Source: Mimachlamys varia (Eukaryota; Mollusca; Bivalvia; Pectinida; Pectinidae). Taken from it: a DNA stretch of 64,000 nucleotides. Every line of letters begins with the position of its first letter. Position 1 is the stretch's first letter. A program made the position numbers and the translations under genes. Positions 43,900 through 56,130 of this stretch are shown one piece after another. A model generated the notes under the pieces. That model did no database searches and had not been told where the DNA came from. It worked only from the letters and a program-made list of their open reading frames with translations. Where the stretch lies: assembly GCA_947623455.1 (NCBI GenBank), contig OX392538.1:2480001-2544000 (forward strand). The letters are read 5' to 3'.

Positions 43900-44975
43900 A
43901 TATAAAATTTTCCCTTGAAAAGGAGAAAAATGTGGTGAACTCATATTTATTGCATAGTTCTATGATACGCTCTACTCTTGTAGTTTTGCCAAATAATTAC
44001 CGAGAGACCTGGTTGGGCGTGTATATCTATTTTCATAAAATTCTATTCGTATTGAACTTGAATCACCTACATCTAATTCTGTTTGAAGATGTTTCTATCG
44101 ATATATTATGATTGTACGGAAGATTAAGCGACATTGTACTATAACGTGGGTTACGACATCCGGCACATTGTTCTCAGCTGACTTTGTTACGTCCCCCGCG
44201 AGGTATAGATTACACATACGTCATCAATTATTTAACATTTCAGTACGATAACAATTCCAGTTTTCTGCTAGATACAATATCGTTTCATTCCTTACTCTAG
44301 ATTAGCAATAGATATCTTATTTAACATGTATCTATCTCTCTCCGAGACGAAGCACTAGATTCCCAGAATGATTTTCAATCTTTCATCTTAATTGAAATCA
44401 CCTCTACGAAAGCACGTATTGCGAGATGTCACATTAGAAAAGGGTCTTATCGTTATACCATTTACATGGCATTGTCTTTCACGCGGTGTCTGTTAGACTC
44501 GGCGGGTTACTCTAAAGCCCTCGTGACAACTGTCGCCCACCTACAAATACATGTTTGTGTAGGAAATAGCGTGAAATCTTCCTCGGGCCGTTATGTTAAT
44601 ATGTGTAAATAATGAATCATAACTTATCAAGGTATTAATATTTCAAAAGCATACATCATTGTGTAGTCTTTCTTTTACCAGTGGTACATGTATGTGCAAT
44701 GTTTATGTCTGATAACAGCGCTCATACTGGCCTATGTGTCACCATACCTGGCATCATCAGTCTATAGTTACATTAACACGACATCCCTCTATAACATACG
44801 CATTCATCTAATTTGTTTCAAGACCAAATCAATTCATCACCCCAGAAATCGATCAAAGAAAGATTCAAACCTTATATTTCAATTAATTTTTTTTTCAATC
44901 CTTTCAATATATGAAGACCGTTCCGAAAGTTTGTTCCACGTTCTGGAGCTTGTGGAAGTTAACGTAATGACGTAA
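43900..44975. other. Non-coding stretch
   Basis: No gene recognised. The 95-codon frame at 44688-44975 begins with a hydrophobic segment, but its end runs toward the fold-back element and no family is recognisable. Confidence 0.45.
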
Positions 44976-44981
44976 TATTAT

Positions 44982-45503
44982 AAGACTCTTTCATATGCGT
45001 TTATGTAGGATAGGGATATTCCACCCGAGGGGTCACAAAATGTGGTGAAACCCGAGGCTTGCCGAGGGTTTTACCACATTTTGTGATCCCGAGGGTTGAA
45101 TATCCTATCCTACATACACACATAATGAAAGAGTCTTTTTCTCTCATATCAACTACCCGAATAAGCTCAAAAAACATGAAAATATGTTTAAACAGGCTAC
45201 CATTTTGAAATTTCAACATTTTCCTTGAGTTTTTTTGACGAAAACAAATTAGACGGCGAGTTTAAGCACAGAAAAATTAATCTCCTCTTCCTGGTGTTTA
45301 TGGTTAAAATTTTGTGAAAGGTTTTAATTTTATCACGCCGTCGTTTTCTCTTTCCGGCATCAGAGTTTACCGTATTCGTGACGTCACGTCATTGTTGAGC
45401 CATTGTGACGTCACGTCGCGTGAAATGCTATGTAAGATAGATTTTTCTTACATAGCTTTCTTACATGGGCAAACTCTATCCAACATGGCGAGATATGAGA
45501 GAA
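44982..45503 (-). mobile_element. Fold-back element H, copy 2
   Basis: Reverse-oriented relative of 31887-32439. The hairpin occupies 44982-45136 (AAGACTCTTTCATATG ... AATGAAAGAGTCTT) and the body ends at CCAACATGGCGAGATATGAG AGA near 45503. It keeps the paired CRE-like sites (GTGACGTCACGTC at about 45379-45420). Indels separate it from copy 1. Confidence 0.75.
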
Positions 45504-45509
45504 AAAAAC

Positions 45510-46665
45510 ATATAGTGCGCCATTGCATGGCAATCAATCACCAATACGATGTTCGTTGATACAGCTCAATTTTGTAGAAATATAATATTTAACTAGTTTG
45601 TAAATGCCATTTATTCAAAATCAAATTTGAGTTTAAATTTTCTGACGCGTCATCGCGGAAGAATGACGATTAGATGTGGTGCGCAGGCTCAGCTGCGAGG
45701 CCACTAAGCCATTTTTGTTTACAACCTCCAAGCGGAGAGCTGCTTATTGTCGAGTTTCTACATCTACTGGAATGTAGAACTGATGTAATTTATTGTCGAA
45801 CTAGACGGAAAAAAAACGGATGAAAGGACAAATTATTCGATTCGTGACGTGTGACCAGGCGGATCTACGTTGCCGCTGATAAAAGGGGTGGAATTGGTAG
45901 GCCTAGGCACTAGCTGAAGGAAAACATTTCTAGGAAAGTTCGATAGGCCTTGTTATTCTTCAATACCGCTAACATCCATAACTTGTTTACATTTTGCTGA
46001 TCGATCCATGCTTATTGTAAACCTGGTTTCTTGTGCAGCTTCCATAAACATTTAACATCTCAAGTGGTGTCTTCTTTTTTCAACGTGTCTTTAAAGTTAT
46101 CTCCCTTTGCAGAATCATGTTAATCTGGTCAAATTCACCGGCAAATGAAACTGGTAGCATTTGGTAGTTTCATCAGGTCAGATTAGAGTTAGAATTGAAA
46201 TATAAAAGTATGAAAGCAGGTAGCACGTAGTTTACTTCTGACGTCATAGATCAGCTAAGTTAGAGTCTTGTCGCCCCGCTTCGAATAACATAGAGAATAC
46301 CCCTTCGTCAAATGCTCAAATGACTAGTTATTGGGGCTAATTATATTCAAACTGGGCTGTTCCGCCAATGTCGTTTAAATGACGACGTAAACAGACGCAT
46401 GTAATAAACTAATTATTGGAAAACAAAATACATGAAATTCGGCGACTGTTCTGTAATTAACAAATGTAATTGATTGAAATCGGGCTTCATGCAATATGGA
46501 ATATAAACGGCTGACCTTTCTTCTGAGCAATGAATGTTTTAGCCAATGTTGTAACAGTCCTTTAACACAGATTGCTATTGATGACAAACTTAATAAAGGC
46601 CGTCCGTAAGAGCTTTATGTAAGTGTGTAGTGATAACAATGTGTGTTATAGGGCTGTGGATATTT
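45510..46665. other. Non-coding stretch
   Basis: No gene recognised. The part at 45640-45960 is relatively CpG-rich (GACGCGTCATCGCGG, GGTGCGCAGGCTCAGCTGCG), which could be promoter-like. Confidence 0.4.
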
Positions 46666-46669
46666 TGCT

Positions 46670-47041
46670 ATATTTACACCTCTCCCTTCTTGTGCTTAGT
46701 AAACTCTGACTGTAAATATACTAGCGTATACGCAATGAAAAAAGGCTCGGTGGATTGATATTTGTTCAAATATGGCGTCATTTACGCTTCGGGAAAAATA
46801 AGTATTCGCTGACGGCCATTGTTTGATTCTTTCAAGATTTTGAAACATGGAACATATATGGAATCAATCTTCTGTGATTATACAATAAATAATTTCTAGC
46901 AAACTTTTGATTCCAAATGATACGCATTCGAAATTCTGCGACGGTAACGCAAACATGGCGGCGCCCTGCAGTTGTGACGTCTGACGTCGGACCGCGTCAC
47001 AACCAGATCACTGTGTCAATGCCTGAACATAACGACCGTCA
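46670..47041 (-). repeat. Interspersed repeat R, copy 3
   Basis: Reverse complement of 5766-6131 with high visible similarity over the whole length, including ATATTTACACCTCTCCCTTC at one end and 'aacataacgaccgt' at the other. The flanks of the two copies differ, which marks the repeat's ends. Confidence 0.8.
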
Positions 47042-47044
47042 CAA

Positions 47045-48870
47045 AAACAGTTATGAAGAAAACTAGTGTTATTCACTGTGTATTTTTTAAACTTACCAAT
47101 ATATCAATGAAGATGCAGTGAGACTATATTATCTTAGCAACCACTGCTATCGAAGTTACCGTCGTAGCAACCCGCTTCGAAAGTGTTTTGCCTTCGTTTA
47201 ACACTTTAAAATTAAGAATGATGTAAATATAATAATTGAACCTCATTTTGACTGCTTATACGGGCATACTACCATATACCCAGTCAAAAAGTGGTACAAT
47301 CCTTACCTAGTTATTTCGAACTGATCTTGAACAGAAAATCAAACATAGACAACAATTATATTGATGACGGCATAATAAAGATTGATGACTTCACAGTAGG
47401 GAATATCGACGTCACACTAACAAATGTTGTTATAGTCTGGGGCATTGTGTGTTATAGGTGTATGGTGGCCACTGTCTCTAAGCATTGTGTCAATGGGAAA
47501 ATGCAGAGCAAATGTAAATATAGTGCTTAGAAAGTCACAAAAGATGACTCTCAATCCTTCTGTGATCAATGTACTTGTTTCATATTTTTTCTTCCCATCA
47601 TCTGCTGACAGCGCGAAAATAATTTTAATAAAAGTTTTAACATTAAAGAAAAACATCATAATCAATTACCATTTGCAATATCGGACATGTTTATCGTACA
47701 TTGGGTCTTATCAAAATGCTTAAATGCGGTATTAAGGTATATCGTTGACATCTATAAGATAATATCACACATGCCTATAAATCAAACTATACCAATAACA
47801 TTGTCATAGCTCCTCTTTTTATATGTTATACAGTAGGTGATGGTTGCAGTTTTGTGAAGACTTTGGTATTTCCTAATTTTGTTTTAGTGGGATTCCTTAC
47901 TTTATTGAAAATATCAACAACATTAGTTTGAGAAGCAGACGGTTGAGGCATTTTAACATGTTTACAAGTGATTAACGTCAATATGACACCTAGCGACAGC
48001 TGTGTGACCTACCACTTCAAATACAGCATCCCATGGTTTGTCTACAGATATATTATTAGACAATGTATCAGGAAACAAACAGCTGAAAGTCATATTTTAT
48101 GATTGTTTTATTAGTTATTCATGTTTGTTATATGCAGACAAATCAGCTGGTGGTCTGTGAATCCGTACGCTAGACCAGTTTTCCATTTCTCCAGACATGT
48201 CAAGGCCAGGAATCCATACCAGTTAGGCCTGGTCACGGTGACATAACTTCATTACATTAAGGCCGCGTGCTTTCTGTTTGTTTCCACGACTCACACATGT
48301 CTCTATGGAGATGTTAACTTCGACAATCTTTGTGTGTAAGAAAAAGTTTTAAAGAGTCAATCGATTAGGAGTGACCCTAACAGAGAGCAGAACTATCCTG
48401 AACCAATTCGGCTTCAGTCAAATGTTACTGAATATCTCTTTTCTAAATTGGAAGTTTATTACTTAAATAGGGAGTGAAATTGATTTTCTATTTAGAAACT
48501 ACTCACAGCGAGACGTTTTAACTGATAAATGTTGTCGATATTAGGCTTAACTGAAAACAAATTAATTGAAGTTTAGTATTGAAATGCAACATACTGCCGT
48601 TTTACGGTCCGTTTCTGCTTCATTCAGTTTTAGTGTTTTGATGGTGAAGCTCTGTAGAACGGCTTTGTACCTAGTAATCAATTGTAGATGACGCAGAATG
48701 AAACATAAAACATTGTTTCGATGTATCGTTGTTTAAACAATAAGCTTGGACCCATTCAATGATAGAACTGATGAATAGCATAGTTTATAAAGATTGAGTA
48801 ATGAGGGACTCGACTAGAGTCGAATTTGACTTTTCTTGTAAATTGTATGTAGAATAAAAAAGTAAGCTGA
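47045..48870. other. Non-coding stretch
   Basis: No gene, RNA or repeat recognised. Open frames up to 92 codons without motifs. Confidence 0.5.
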
Positions 48871-48875
48871 CAGAA

Positions 48876-49316
48876 TATACCACAGCGTCGATATTCAATA
48901 ACAAAATATACCACGACGTCAACAATTAAAATATATACCACGATATCAAAAATCAATTAAAATATATACCATGATATCAACAAGCAATTAAAAATATAAA
49001 ACCACTGCAACAATTTAAAGATGTACCACGACGTCAACAATCAAATAAAATATAAACCATGTTATCAGCAATCTATTGAAATATATACCATGATATCTTC
49101 AATTAAAAGATATATCACGACGTTAACAATCTATTAATATATATAACACGATATCAACAATCAAAAAAAATATACCACGACGTCAAAAATTAAAAGATAT
49201 ACCACGACGAAACCAAGCAGTTAAAATATATACCGTGATATCAACAAACAATAACAAATATACTACAATTTCAACAATCAATTAAAATATATATTACGAC
49301 ATCAACAATCAATAAA
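48876..49316 (-). repeat. ~30-bp degenerate array at the 3' end of copy P12
   Basis: About 14 units of the form AAAATATACCACGA[CT][GA]TCAACAATCAATTA, period about 28-34 bp with frequent indels. The array abuts the 3' terminus of Penelope-like copy P12, whose terminal sequence AGTATACCGGAGCGTCAACA has the same pattern (ATACC..[AG]..GTCAACA). The array therefore appears to be built from the element's own end. Confidence 0.75.
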
Positions 49317-49560
49317 ATCATCAGAGTATACCGGAGCGTCAACAAAACTATAATCCATACTCAAGATTAATTCAGCTAGGGGCAAATATTAACAAAAGCA
49401 AGATTTACATAAAGTTGCTTAAAATGGTACAAGAGAATACAAAAAGTACCAGGTGTACAGAAAGAGTATGGACCTTCTGCTCCATCGACAACACATGCCT
49501 TGAAAATCTAGGTCATACAAGATAATGTCATGTCCTCAAAAGTAAAATAGGGATATTTAC
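49317..49560 (-). mobile_element. Penelope-like 3' tail, copy P12
   Basis: Minus-strand tail: AGTATACCGGAGCGTCAACA, 'aattcagctaggggcaaata', AAGATTTACATAAAG, 'ccaggtgtacagaaagagta', and CATCGACAACACATGCC. Several point changes relative to P11 and P16. Confidence 0.65.
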
Positions 49561-49964
49561 AAACAAAACACCATGGCATTCCAATGAAATTATCAAAAAC
49601 GCCCACTTTCAGAGCATACAAGAATACAGATATTTTGTGCGTTTGTTCGCTACTTTATACCCTTAAAAATGTATTCAAAACATATAAAGTTGAAAACGCG
49701 ATTTCCATGCCATATGTATGATGTACACGTTATTAGTGTGATATACTGACTAGTGTATTCTGTGCGGAAGTACAAAATGTAAATTTCAGAATGCTACATT
49801 TATATAATGATTTATAACCAACATGAGGTGACACGTGAATGTAGTATGTATTTAATAATTGTGTAATTTAAGATATGGGGTGGCAGACTCTGCTGGTGTA
49901 TTTTTTAGTCCCCAAGGTTTGCTGGAGCCTTCATAGCCACAGTTCATCACATTTGATTAGTGGC

Positions 49965-50245
49965 ACGGTACATACTATACACATTTTCGTAGTACACGAC
50001 TTGCAATTATACAGAACTAGTTTAATTTTACTTCTAGTACATAGATTAAATAGGTTTTACGCACTTGCTTCTACATAAGTTTAGAAATTTAAGATTCCCA
50101 CCTTTTGGCCCTTACACTGGCGAGTCTTAGAGGGACGAAACAGCTGCATGATGCAGTTTAATTGACTTTTTTCGGCATACTGTATCTATTAATAAATTTG
50201 AAAGGTGCAGCATATGTGTGTGTGTTACATCATCTTTGTCACACA
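49965..50245 (+). repeat. Interspersed repeat E, copy 3
   Basis: Longest plus-strand copy: TGGCACGGTACATACTATAC, 'ttttcgtagtacacgacttg', ACAGAACTAGTTTAATTTTA, 'gacgaaacagctgcatgatg', TTTCGGCATACTGTATC and GGTGCAGCATATGTGTG. It matches the reverse complement of 60895-61245 and part of 59060-59215. Class unknown; no conserved frame. Confidence 0.65.
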
Positions 50246-50249
50246 AATA

Positions 50250-51640
50250 CTTAAAGTATTGCTTCATGTTATCATGATCTCACAAAACATGTAATCATAC
50301 TCAATAACTATATAACACGCTTCCATTTAACATATGTTTAAAGAACCTTGGTCACCTTTTCCTGAAAGTTTCGATACATGTTTTGATACATTATAACATT
50401 AATTTCACATTTTGATTAGAACATCAATTTTGTCAGTGTTCTAAAAATGAATCAAAATATTTTATAAAAGATAACTGTTGAAATATTGAACCTGTTTGGT
50501 GTATGTTGATTTATCACAGATAAGGCAAGGACATTTTTCAAAACAAATATTTGTCGAATCAAGTTTTATTTTGTTTTCGTTTTTTTTGTCTTAGTTTCAA
50601 AACATTTATTCACATCGCTTTTTTTCAGGACACCAAACACATGAAATAAAAAAATATATAATAAATTTTATTTCAGAGGAATACTGTCAAGATGAACAAG
50701 CAATGCTGCTACCTCAGGTTTAGAAAACAAGAAAGTAAAAATAAATCGCCTTGGTAGGAGTACATATGTATCATGATAATGTAACACCGGGAGGCTGCTT
50801 CCTACCATCCGTCAGACTTCTGTTTCGTTTGATACATCGCCTTACTGACGCGTGCTGTCGCTTCGGGAACCATATAGATGTGTATATAAAACAGATCTTA
50901 CGACAGATGTACGCCTGTGATGTATTGTTTGTGTAAGGTAAAACACCGACAGGTTAGACTAGTCTGAATTTACCTTAGACGTACCTCACGTTACCAGGCT
51001 GCATATATTCTTTGTTTTGTGTACCTCAGTACGTTTTGGCTAATTATGTTTGTTGTTGCTACAAGTGATCTCAAATACCTTTATCTGTGTAGGTAAAAGA
51101 AATCGGACAATTCAACAAAACAATTGACAGTGATTTTATTATACACAACAATTAACTGCGCATAATATTTATTTTTTGATATTTCCAATTAGTCCTTTGA
51201 GCTATCTTTCAGACTGATAAGCCTAATGTCTCTTAGTGTCCGTAATAGCAGTATTTAATTGTTATGAGTATCTTCCACCGACTGACGGGTTGATGGCTTG
51301 GTATTGTACATCACCGCTGTCTTCTATGATTACAACTATTTCACGGCATTGTTTCTGCTTCAATGAGTACAATAAAGCGGTCATACAGCCAGGTGTAACT
51401 AAGTCTAACTACCATCAGAAAGTACAAGTGGTTGTATGGTTTTTTAATATTATCCGTAAATAATAATGTTACGTATGATGAGAACTTTGATGAAAAACCT
51501 TAACAAGCATAAACAATTGCTTTGTAAGCCAGCCCCAGGACCATATCCATGCGTGTGCAATTCAACATACAGACTAAATAAACCCTAACTTCATCACTTG
51601 AAAGAAAGTGTTGCACTGCATCACAATAGTAGGATGAAAT
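50250..51640. other. Non-coding stretch
   Basis: No gene recognised. Confidence 0.5.
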
Positions 51641-51648
51641 AGTTCAAG

Positions 51649-51835
51649 GTGTCAATATGGCAAAAAATGCCACGGTGTCAATATGGCAAAACATTTCACG
51701 GTGTCAATATGACGAAAAACTTCATGATGTCAATATGTCAAAACATTTCGCGGTGCCAATATGACAAAATATTTCACGGTGTCAATATGGCAAACTATTT
51801 CAATCTATCAATATCACAAAATATTTTGAGGTTAT
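51649..51835. repeat. 26-bp tandem array
   Basis: Eight units with a strict 26-bp period (GTCAATATGGCAAAACATTT CACGGT consensus), decaying at the 3' side. A further partial pair lies at 52826-52870. Confidence 0.85.
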
Positions 51836-52241
51836 AATATTACATATATTATTCACGATGTGAATATTGTTACGAAGGTGACGAATCATACCACAAATGT
51901 TACGACGCAGCTATCTGTACACTGAAATATGAACCAGGAGCTTTAATTATATTCATTATAAATTGATATTTTTTTCACTTTCTGATTGGCTAAGATAGCA
52001 CCACGTGACCAGTCGTGCAAAATAAAGCTGGTAAAAAAGCTGGTTGACTTGGTGTTTTTAAAAATTGAAATATGACGTAACGTCAAGAGCTCCGAAGACC
52101 TTGGCACTGCTTGACAACAACAACAGTAATGGATGACGGCAGGTTCACCGTTCAATAATCCAAAAGTTTCTATTCTCGACGGCGTAGAGTCTAACAAAAT
52201 ATCAAACGGAAAACATCAACAGCTATTAAAGTGTTCATGTA

Positions 52242-52419
52242 GTATTTAATATCGTATTGTTATGATATGGTTTGATAATTTGATTAAATGTCGTTGAAAA
52301 GAATCTTTCTCTTGAGTTCAAATAAAAAATGTATTTAATATCGTATTGTTATGATATGGTTTGATAATTTGATTAAATGTCGTTGAAAAGAATCTTTCTC
52401 TTGAGTTCAAATAAAAAAT
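52242..52419. repeat. Perfect 89-bp tandem duplication
   Basis: Two adjacent copies (52242-52330 and 52331-52419) starting GTATTTAATATCGTATTG and ending TTCAAATAAAAAAT, with no differences visible. Either a very recent duplication or an assembly artefact. Confidence 0.95.
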
Positions 52420-52457
52420 GTAATTTTATAATAAAACTATTATTGCCTTATGATTTC

Positions 52458-52556
52458 GGTCGATACATGGTTTTATCAACTTGAGAAAAAATATCAACCT
52501 TGGACTTCGTCCTCGGTCGATATTTTTTCTCCGGTCGATAAAACCATGAATCGACC
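52458..52556. repeat. Fold-back element, ~47-bp arms
   Basis: Left arm GGTCGATACATGGTTTTATC ... GAAAAAATATC and right arm GATATTTTTTCTCC ... AACCATGAATCGACC around a short spacer at 52505-52509. A few mismatches. Flanked by A/T-rich sequence. Confidence 0.85.
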
Positions 52557-53037
52557 TCATCCAAATGCTATAATTATATTTAATTATCAATTGTGATAAT
52601 TACAATATACAAACACCCTGACATGATAAGAAACAATATTTTACGAGAAAATCACTGAAACTAGTAAGATGAGTGGGGCGAAAACCTGAGACATCTGGGC
52701 TATGGAGTCATGACGTGACCAACAGGCCAAAAGGTACGGACTAGTTGAAGCAGTTCGTAAATTCCTGGTATTGTCAAATGTATACAACGTGGTGTATCTA
52801 AGTAAGATTGCGACAAAAAAAACCGTAAAGGTGTCAATATGAGAAAATATTTCACGGTTCCAATGAGACAAAATAATATTTTATGTTAGTGTCATATAGA
52901 AAAAGTAAGATGATATCCCAAACTGCACAATTTGAACAAATACGATAACGGAGACAAAACAGGAGGGGGTGATGGACAATGGCGCCAAAAACAAAACAAA
53001 TGTACGACAGTATGTAACGGTGATGCTGAAAAGGAAA

Positions 53038-53212
53038 ATAATACAAGACTTTGCCACTAGATAGGTAACAAAGAAAGCTAAAATAACACAAGACTTTGCC
53101 ACCAGATAGGTAACAAAGAAAGCTAAAATAACACCAGACTTTGCCACCAGATAGGTAACAAAGAAAGCTAAAATAACACAAGACTTTGCCACCAGATAGG
53201 TAACAAAGAAAG
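53038..53212. repeat. 45-bp tandem array, four copies
   Basis: Units of ACACAAGACTTTGCCACCAG followed by ATAGGTAACAAAGAAAGCTA, spaced 45 bp and almost identical. The period keeps two minus-strand frames open (52852-53346 and 52881-53282) with 15-residue repeats. I regard these as by-products. Confidence 0.9.
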
Positions 53213-53349
53213 TCGAAAGGGGGGCATTTGTAAAATTGGCAATAACAACAAAATATACCGAAACGGCAGCGATCAGGGTCACTGTGTACAGTGATCATTA
53301 GATACACAGGGACGAAAACAAACCTTGAGGTCAGAACTGAGGACAACAG

Positions 53350-54130
53350 AAGACAAGGTCATGAACCTCTCAGGATGACGAAACCAATACTGTTTATTCG
53401 ATATTGAAACCATATCATGTTTTACTGACGAATGAGATTATACGAGTTTTGTAACGCTCCTATTGATTTAATGGCATGTCGTTTAAAGATTGTGTCTGCC
53501 CTGAAGAAATGCTATGATATATTAGGATATGATCACCATCTTACAGCGCTAGCGATGAGCTCATTTACATGTACTTTGATGTAAAAGGAAAATCAGTGAG
53601 ATGCCCTGAGCCTTAATATAGTGAAATTAAAGATTTATAACCATTATTTTATTTTATTTTCTTTAATTTGTCTCATCTTTTCCAGTATATATCCTTTTGT
53701 TACTGGGTCCAATTGTCTTTGATTGTTGTAATTACTTTTTTATACCCTGAAATTGCATTTTAGACATATATACTTGGTTGATTGGAATCCGGATAAAAAA
53801 TGCTGCGAAATTGTTATCTGAATGCAACATTTATCAACTTTTTTATAAGGTTGAAATTATTGACAAAGACAAATATTTCTATTTCATTCTCAGATATGTC
53901 CTGACATTACGCGAAAACCCTGGGCAACATGAGTGATAAATATAAGTTGTATAACTTATTTCATAATTGATGTAAAATTAATAATATTTATATTATGTAC
54001 TGACGAGACATTATTTTGGAAATATCGACGGTATATTCTCCTGATCATGGCATCTGTGACACTCCTAGTGTGCTCTGAAAAAGGACGTATCTCACACGCT
54101 GCATTTTCTGGAGTCTGAAATAGGCTTCCA
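53350..54130. other. Non-coding stretch
   Basis: Nothing recognised. Confidence 0.5.
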
Positions 54131-54136
54131 TATTTA

Positions 54137-54400
54137 GGACCAGGTCAGTTAAGTGGTTGTCACTCTAGCCTTTTTCACTGGGGACTGTGGTTCGATCCCC
54201 GAAAAAGACGTACGCATGGAAAACTCAGAGAACATGTTTTTCTATTGTCCAAATAACCCCTAAAACACCAGGTTGGGTTGAAAATGGTTTCTGGTGGGTG
54301 TCGTGGTATATGTGCTGTAGCATAAGTGATTCACTACCAACAACACACATTACATCTACGGCAGGTATGCAGGCATATACACATTTAAATCAGGTGACAT
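54137..54400 (+). mobile_element. tRNA-derived SINE, second family (tentative)
   Basis: Head with a B box GGTTCGATCCC at 54189-54199, exactly the polymerase III consensus, and an A-box-like GGTCAGTTAAGTGG about 45 bp upstream (54143-54156). The downstream body has no match to the other SINEs in the window. The 3' end and target duplication are not evident, so the limits are approximate. A genuine tRNA gene is unlikely because the acceptor stem does not pair. Confidence 0.45.
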
Positions 54401-54409
54401 AGGACTACC

Positions 54410-55585
54410 AGGTAGCGCCTGATAAAGGCAGGTACATTGTTAACTCATGATATTTGCAGCAGGGACGCCTACTTGTTGAAGCACTATAATTACATGGAAT
54501 TGAAGAGTAAAGCAAGACACATTTTATTTCAATATATCGCTATATCATCCATCGGGGACACTACACGGGAACCTAAATTACAAACAGTAATGTGTCAAAA
54601 TAAAGGGAAAGGAGATGGGTATTAACAAATCATCGACGACTGCACTGTCTACTATTATCGTTGAACAATGAACTTTTACAATGCTTACCAAAAATCGATT
54701 ACAATAAGAATCTGTCTTACACTGAGCCGGTTCCGCTTAGCTTGCTCTTATTACTTGACTATAGTTCAATATTTACATGTCGACGATGATACTTGTTTTG
54801 CTGCTACACAGTGATGATCGTCTTTGAATGCCGTTTTTGATGGTTTCTTATTTAACACCAGATATTCAGTTATCTCGTAGCATCTTTTGTATGATCTTTA
54901 ACGACACTAGAACAACCGTAGAAAATATCTGTCTAACATAAAATGATTGAGTACTAATAAATCCTTTATCACTGACCTTGATTTTCAGGTGCGTATGCAA
55001 ATGTTACAGCTATGATAATCAAGTCGATCTTATATAAAAAATAAATTATTTTATTATCGAATTTTATAGGATTCTTAAGGTAGTACAATGCATTTGCAAC
55101 ATTTTCTTCGGAATGCATTACGTAACGATTCAATTATATTAATTGTATACAGCCAAACGCATTAAACACTAAAACATAGAAACCTCATTATCAATTAACG
55201 ATATTACGCAAAAACCTATGCAAACGCCTCTCCGTTGTGATTCGGATTGCGTTCATAACTATATATTTGATTTGTACTGACATTTATTTCAATACACATG
55301 TATCTGTTTTCTGTATCATCAGTATAAAAATAGAAACCAAAGCAAAAACAAAAGTATGTGCTGTGTAATATATTTATTCGTAGAGCAATACACTGCTTTT
55401 TTTGTGGTGGAAATGTAGTTTTTAACTCGATAGCATTAGAACGAAACACTGGTTTTAGGAATTATTTGATACAATACACATAAACATTGTGTATTATCGT
55501 TTTAACAAGGATATTCTCAAATGACCCACGGTATACATGTATAGAGTAAACAGTTTCATAATAACTGTTGCATTGAAATTTTCTT
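54410..55585. other. Non-coding stretch
   Basis: No gene recognised; only short open frames. Confidence 0.5.
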
Positions 55586-55588
55586 TTA

Positions 55589-55752
55589 CGATGAAGCAGA
55601 CGACGCTTACTCTTCCAGGACACCTGGTCTTACTCTCTTGTTTTTCTACAAGGGTCTCTGTGTAGATCTTTCATTTTTTTCATAAGTTGCCCCTGGTTTA
55701 ATCGCTTTTGAGTTCGGAATATGGTTTTGTTGACGCTTCAGTATTCTCCATG
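55589..55752 (+). mobile_element. Penelope-like 3' tail, copy P13
   Basis: ACGATGAAGCAGACGACGCT, TACTCTTCCAGGACACCTGG, 'tttaatcgcttttgagttcg' and the terminus GTTGACGCTTCAGTATTCTC. Confidence 0.7.
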
Positions 55753-56130
55753 TTTTCTTAATTGCTGAATGCTGAACTTGATTCACTTTCACAATGATGG
55801 ACGTTTATAGGTCCTTTATATAACAGATATTATGGTATTTGGGTTTAAAAATAAAAACTTAACAAGTTCCTATTTTTGCAGATGTTCGCAAATCACTCAA
55901 CTAGCGACATGATAAGTATAGGTTTGTGTCTGAGGATTGATTGAGTTATATCCTGGTTTGCAAACGCTATTGGATACATTCATTGTTTGCTACATGTGAA
56001 AGAACTAGGCATTCTTGATAACCAAGATAACCTACTTACATTGTACATCTTGGTCATATCTTTCAAAAGATGAAATACCATAATACCATGCATCTTTATT
56101 ACAGTCTTTTATGATACCTGTTAATGTGAA

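Noticed and set aside
52852..53346. 164-codon and 133-codon minus-strand frames
   Set aside because: Their length comes from the 45-bp array; both frames stay open only because the period is a multiple of three.
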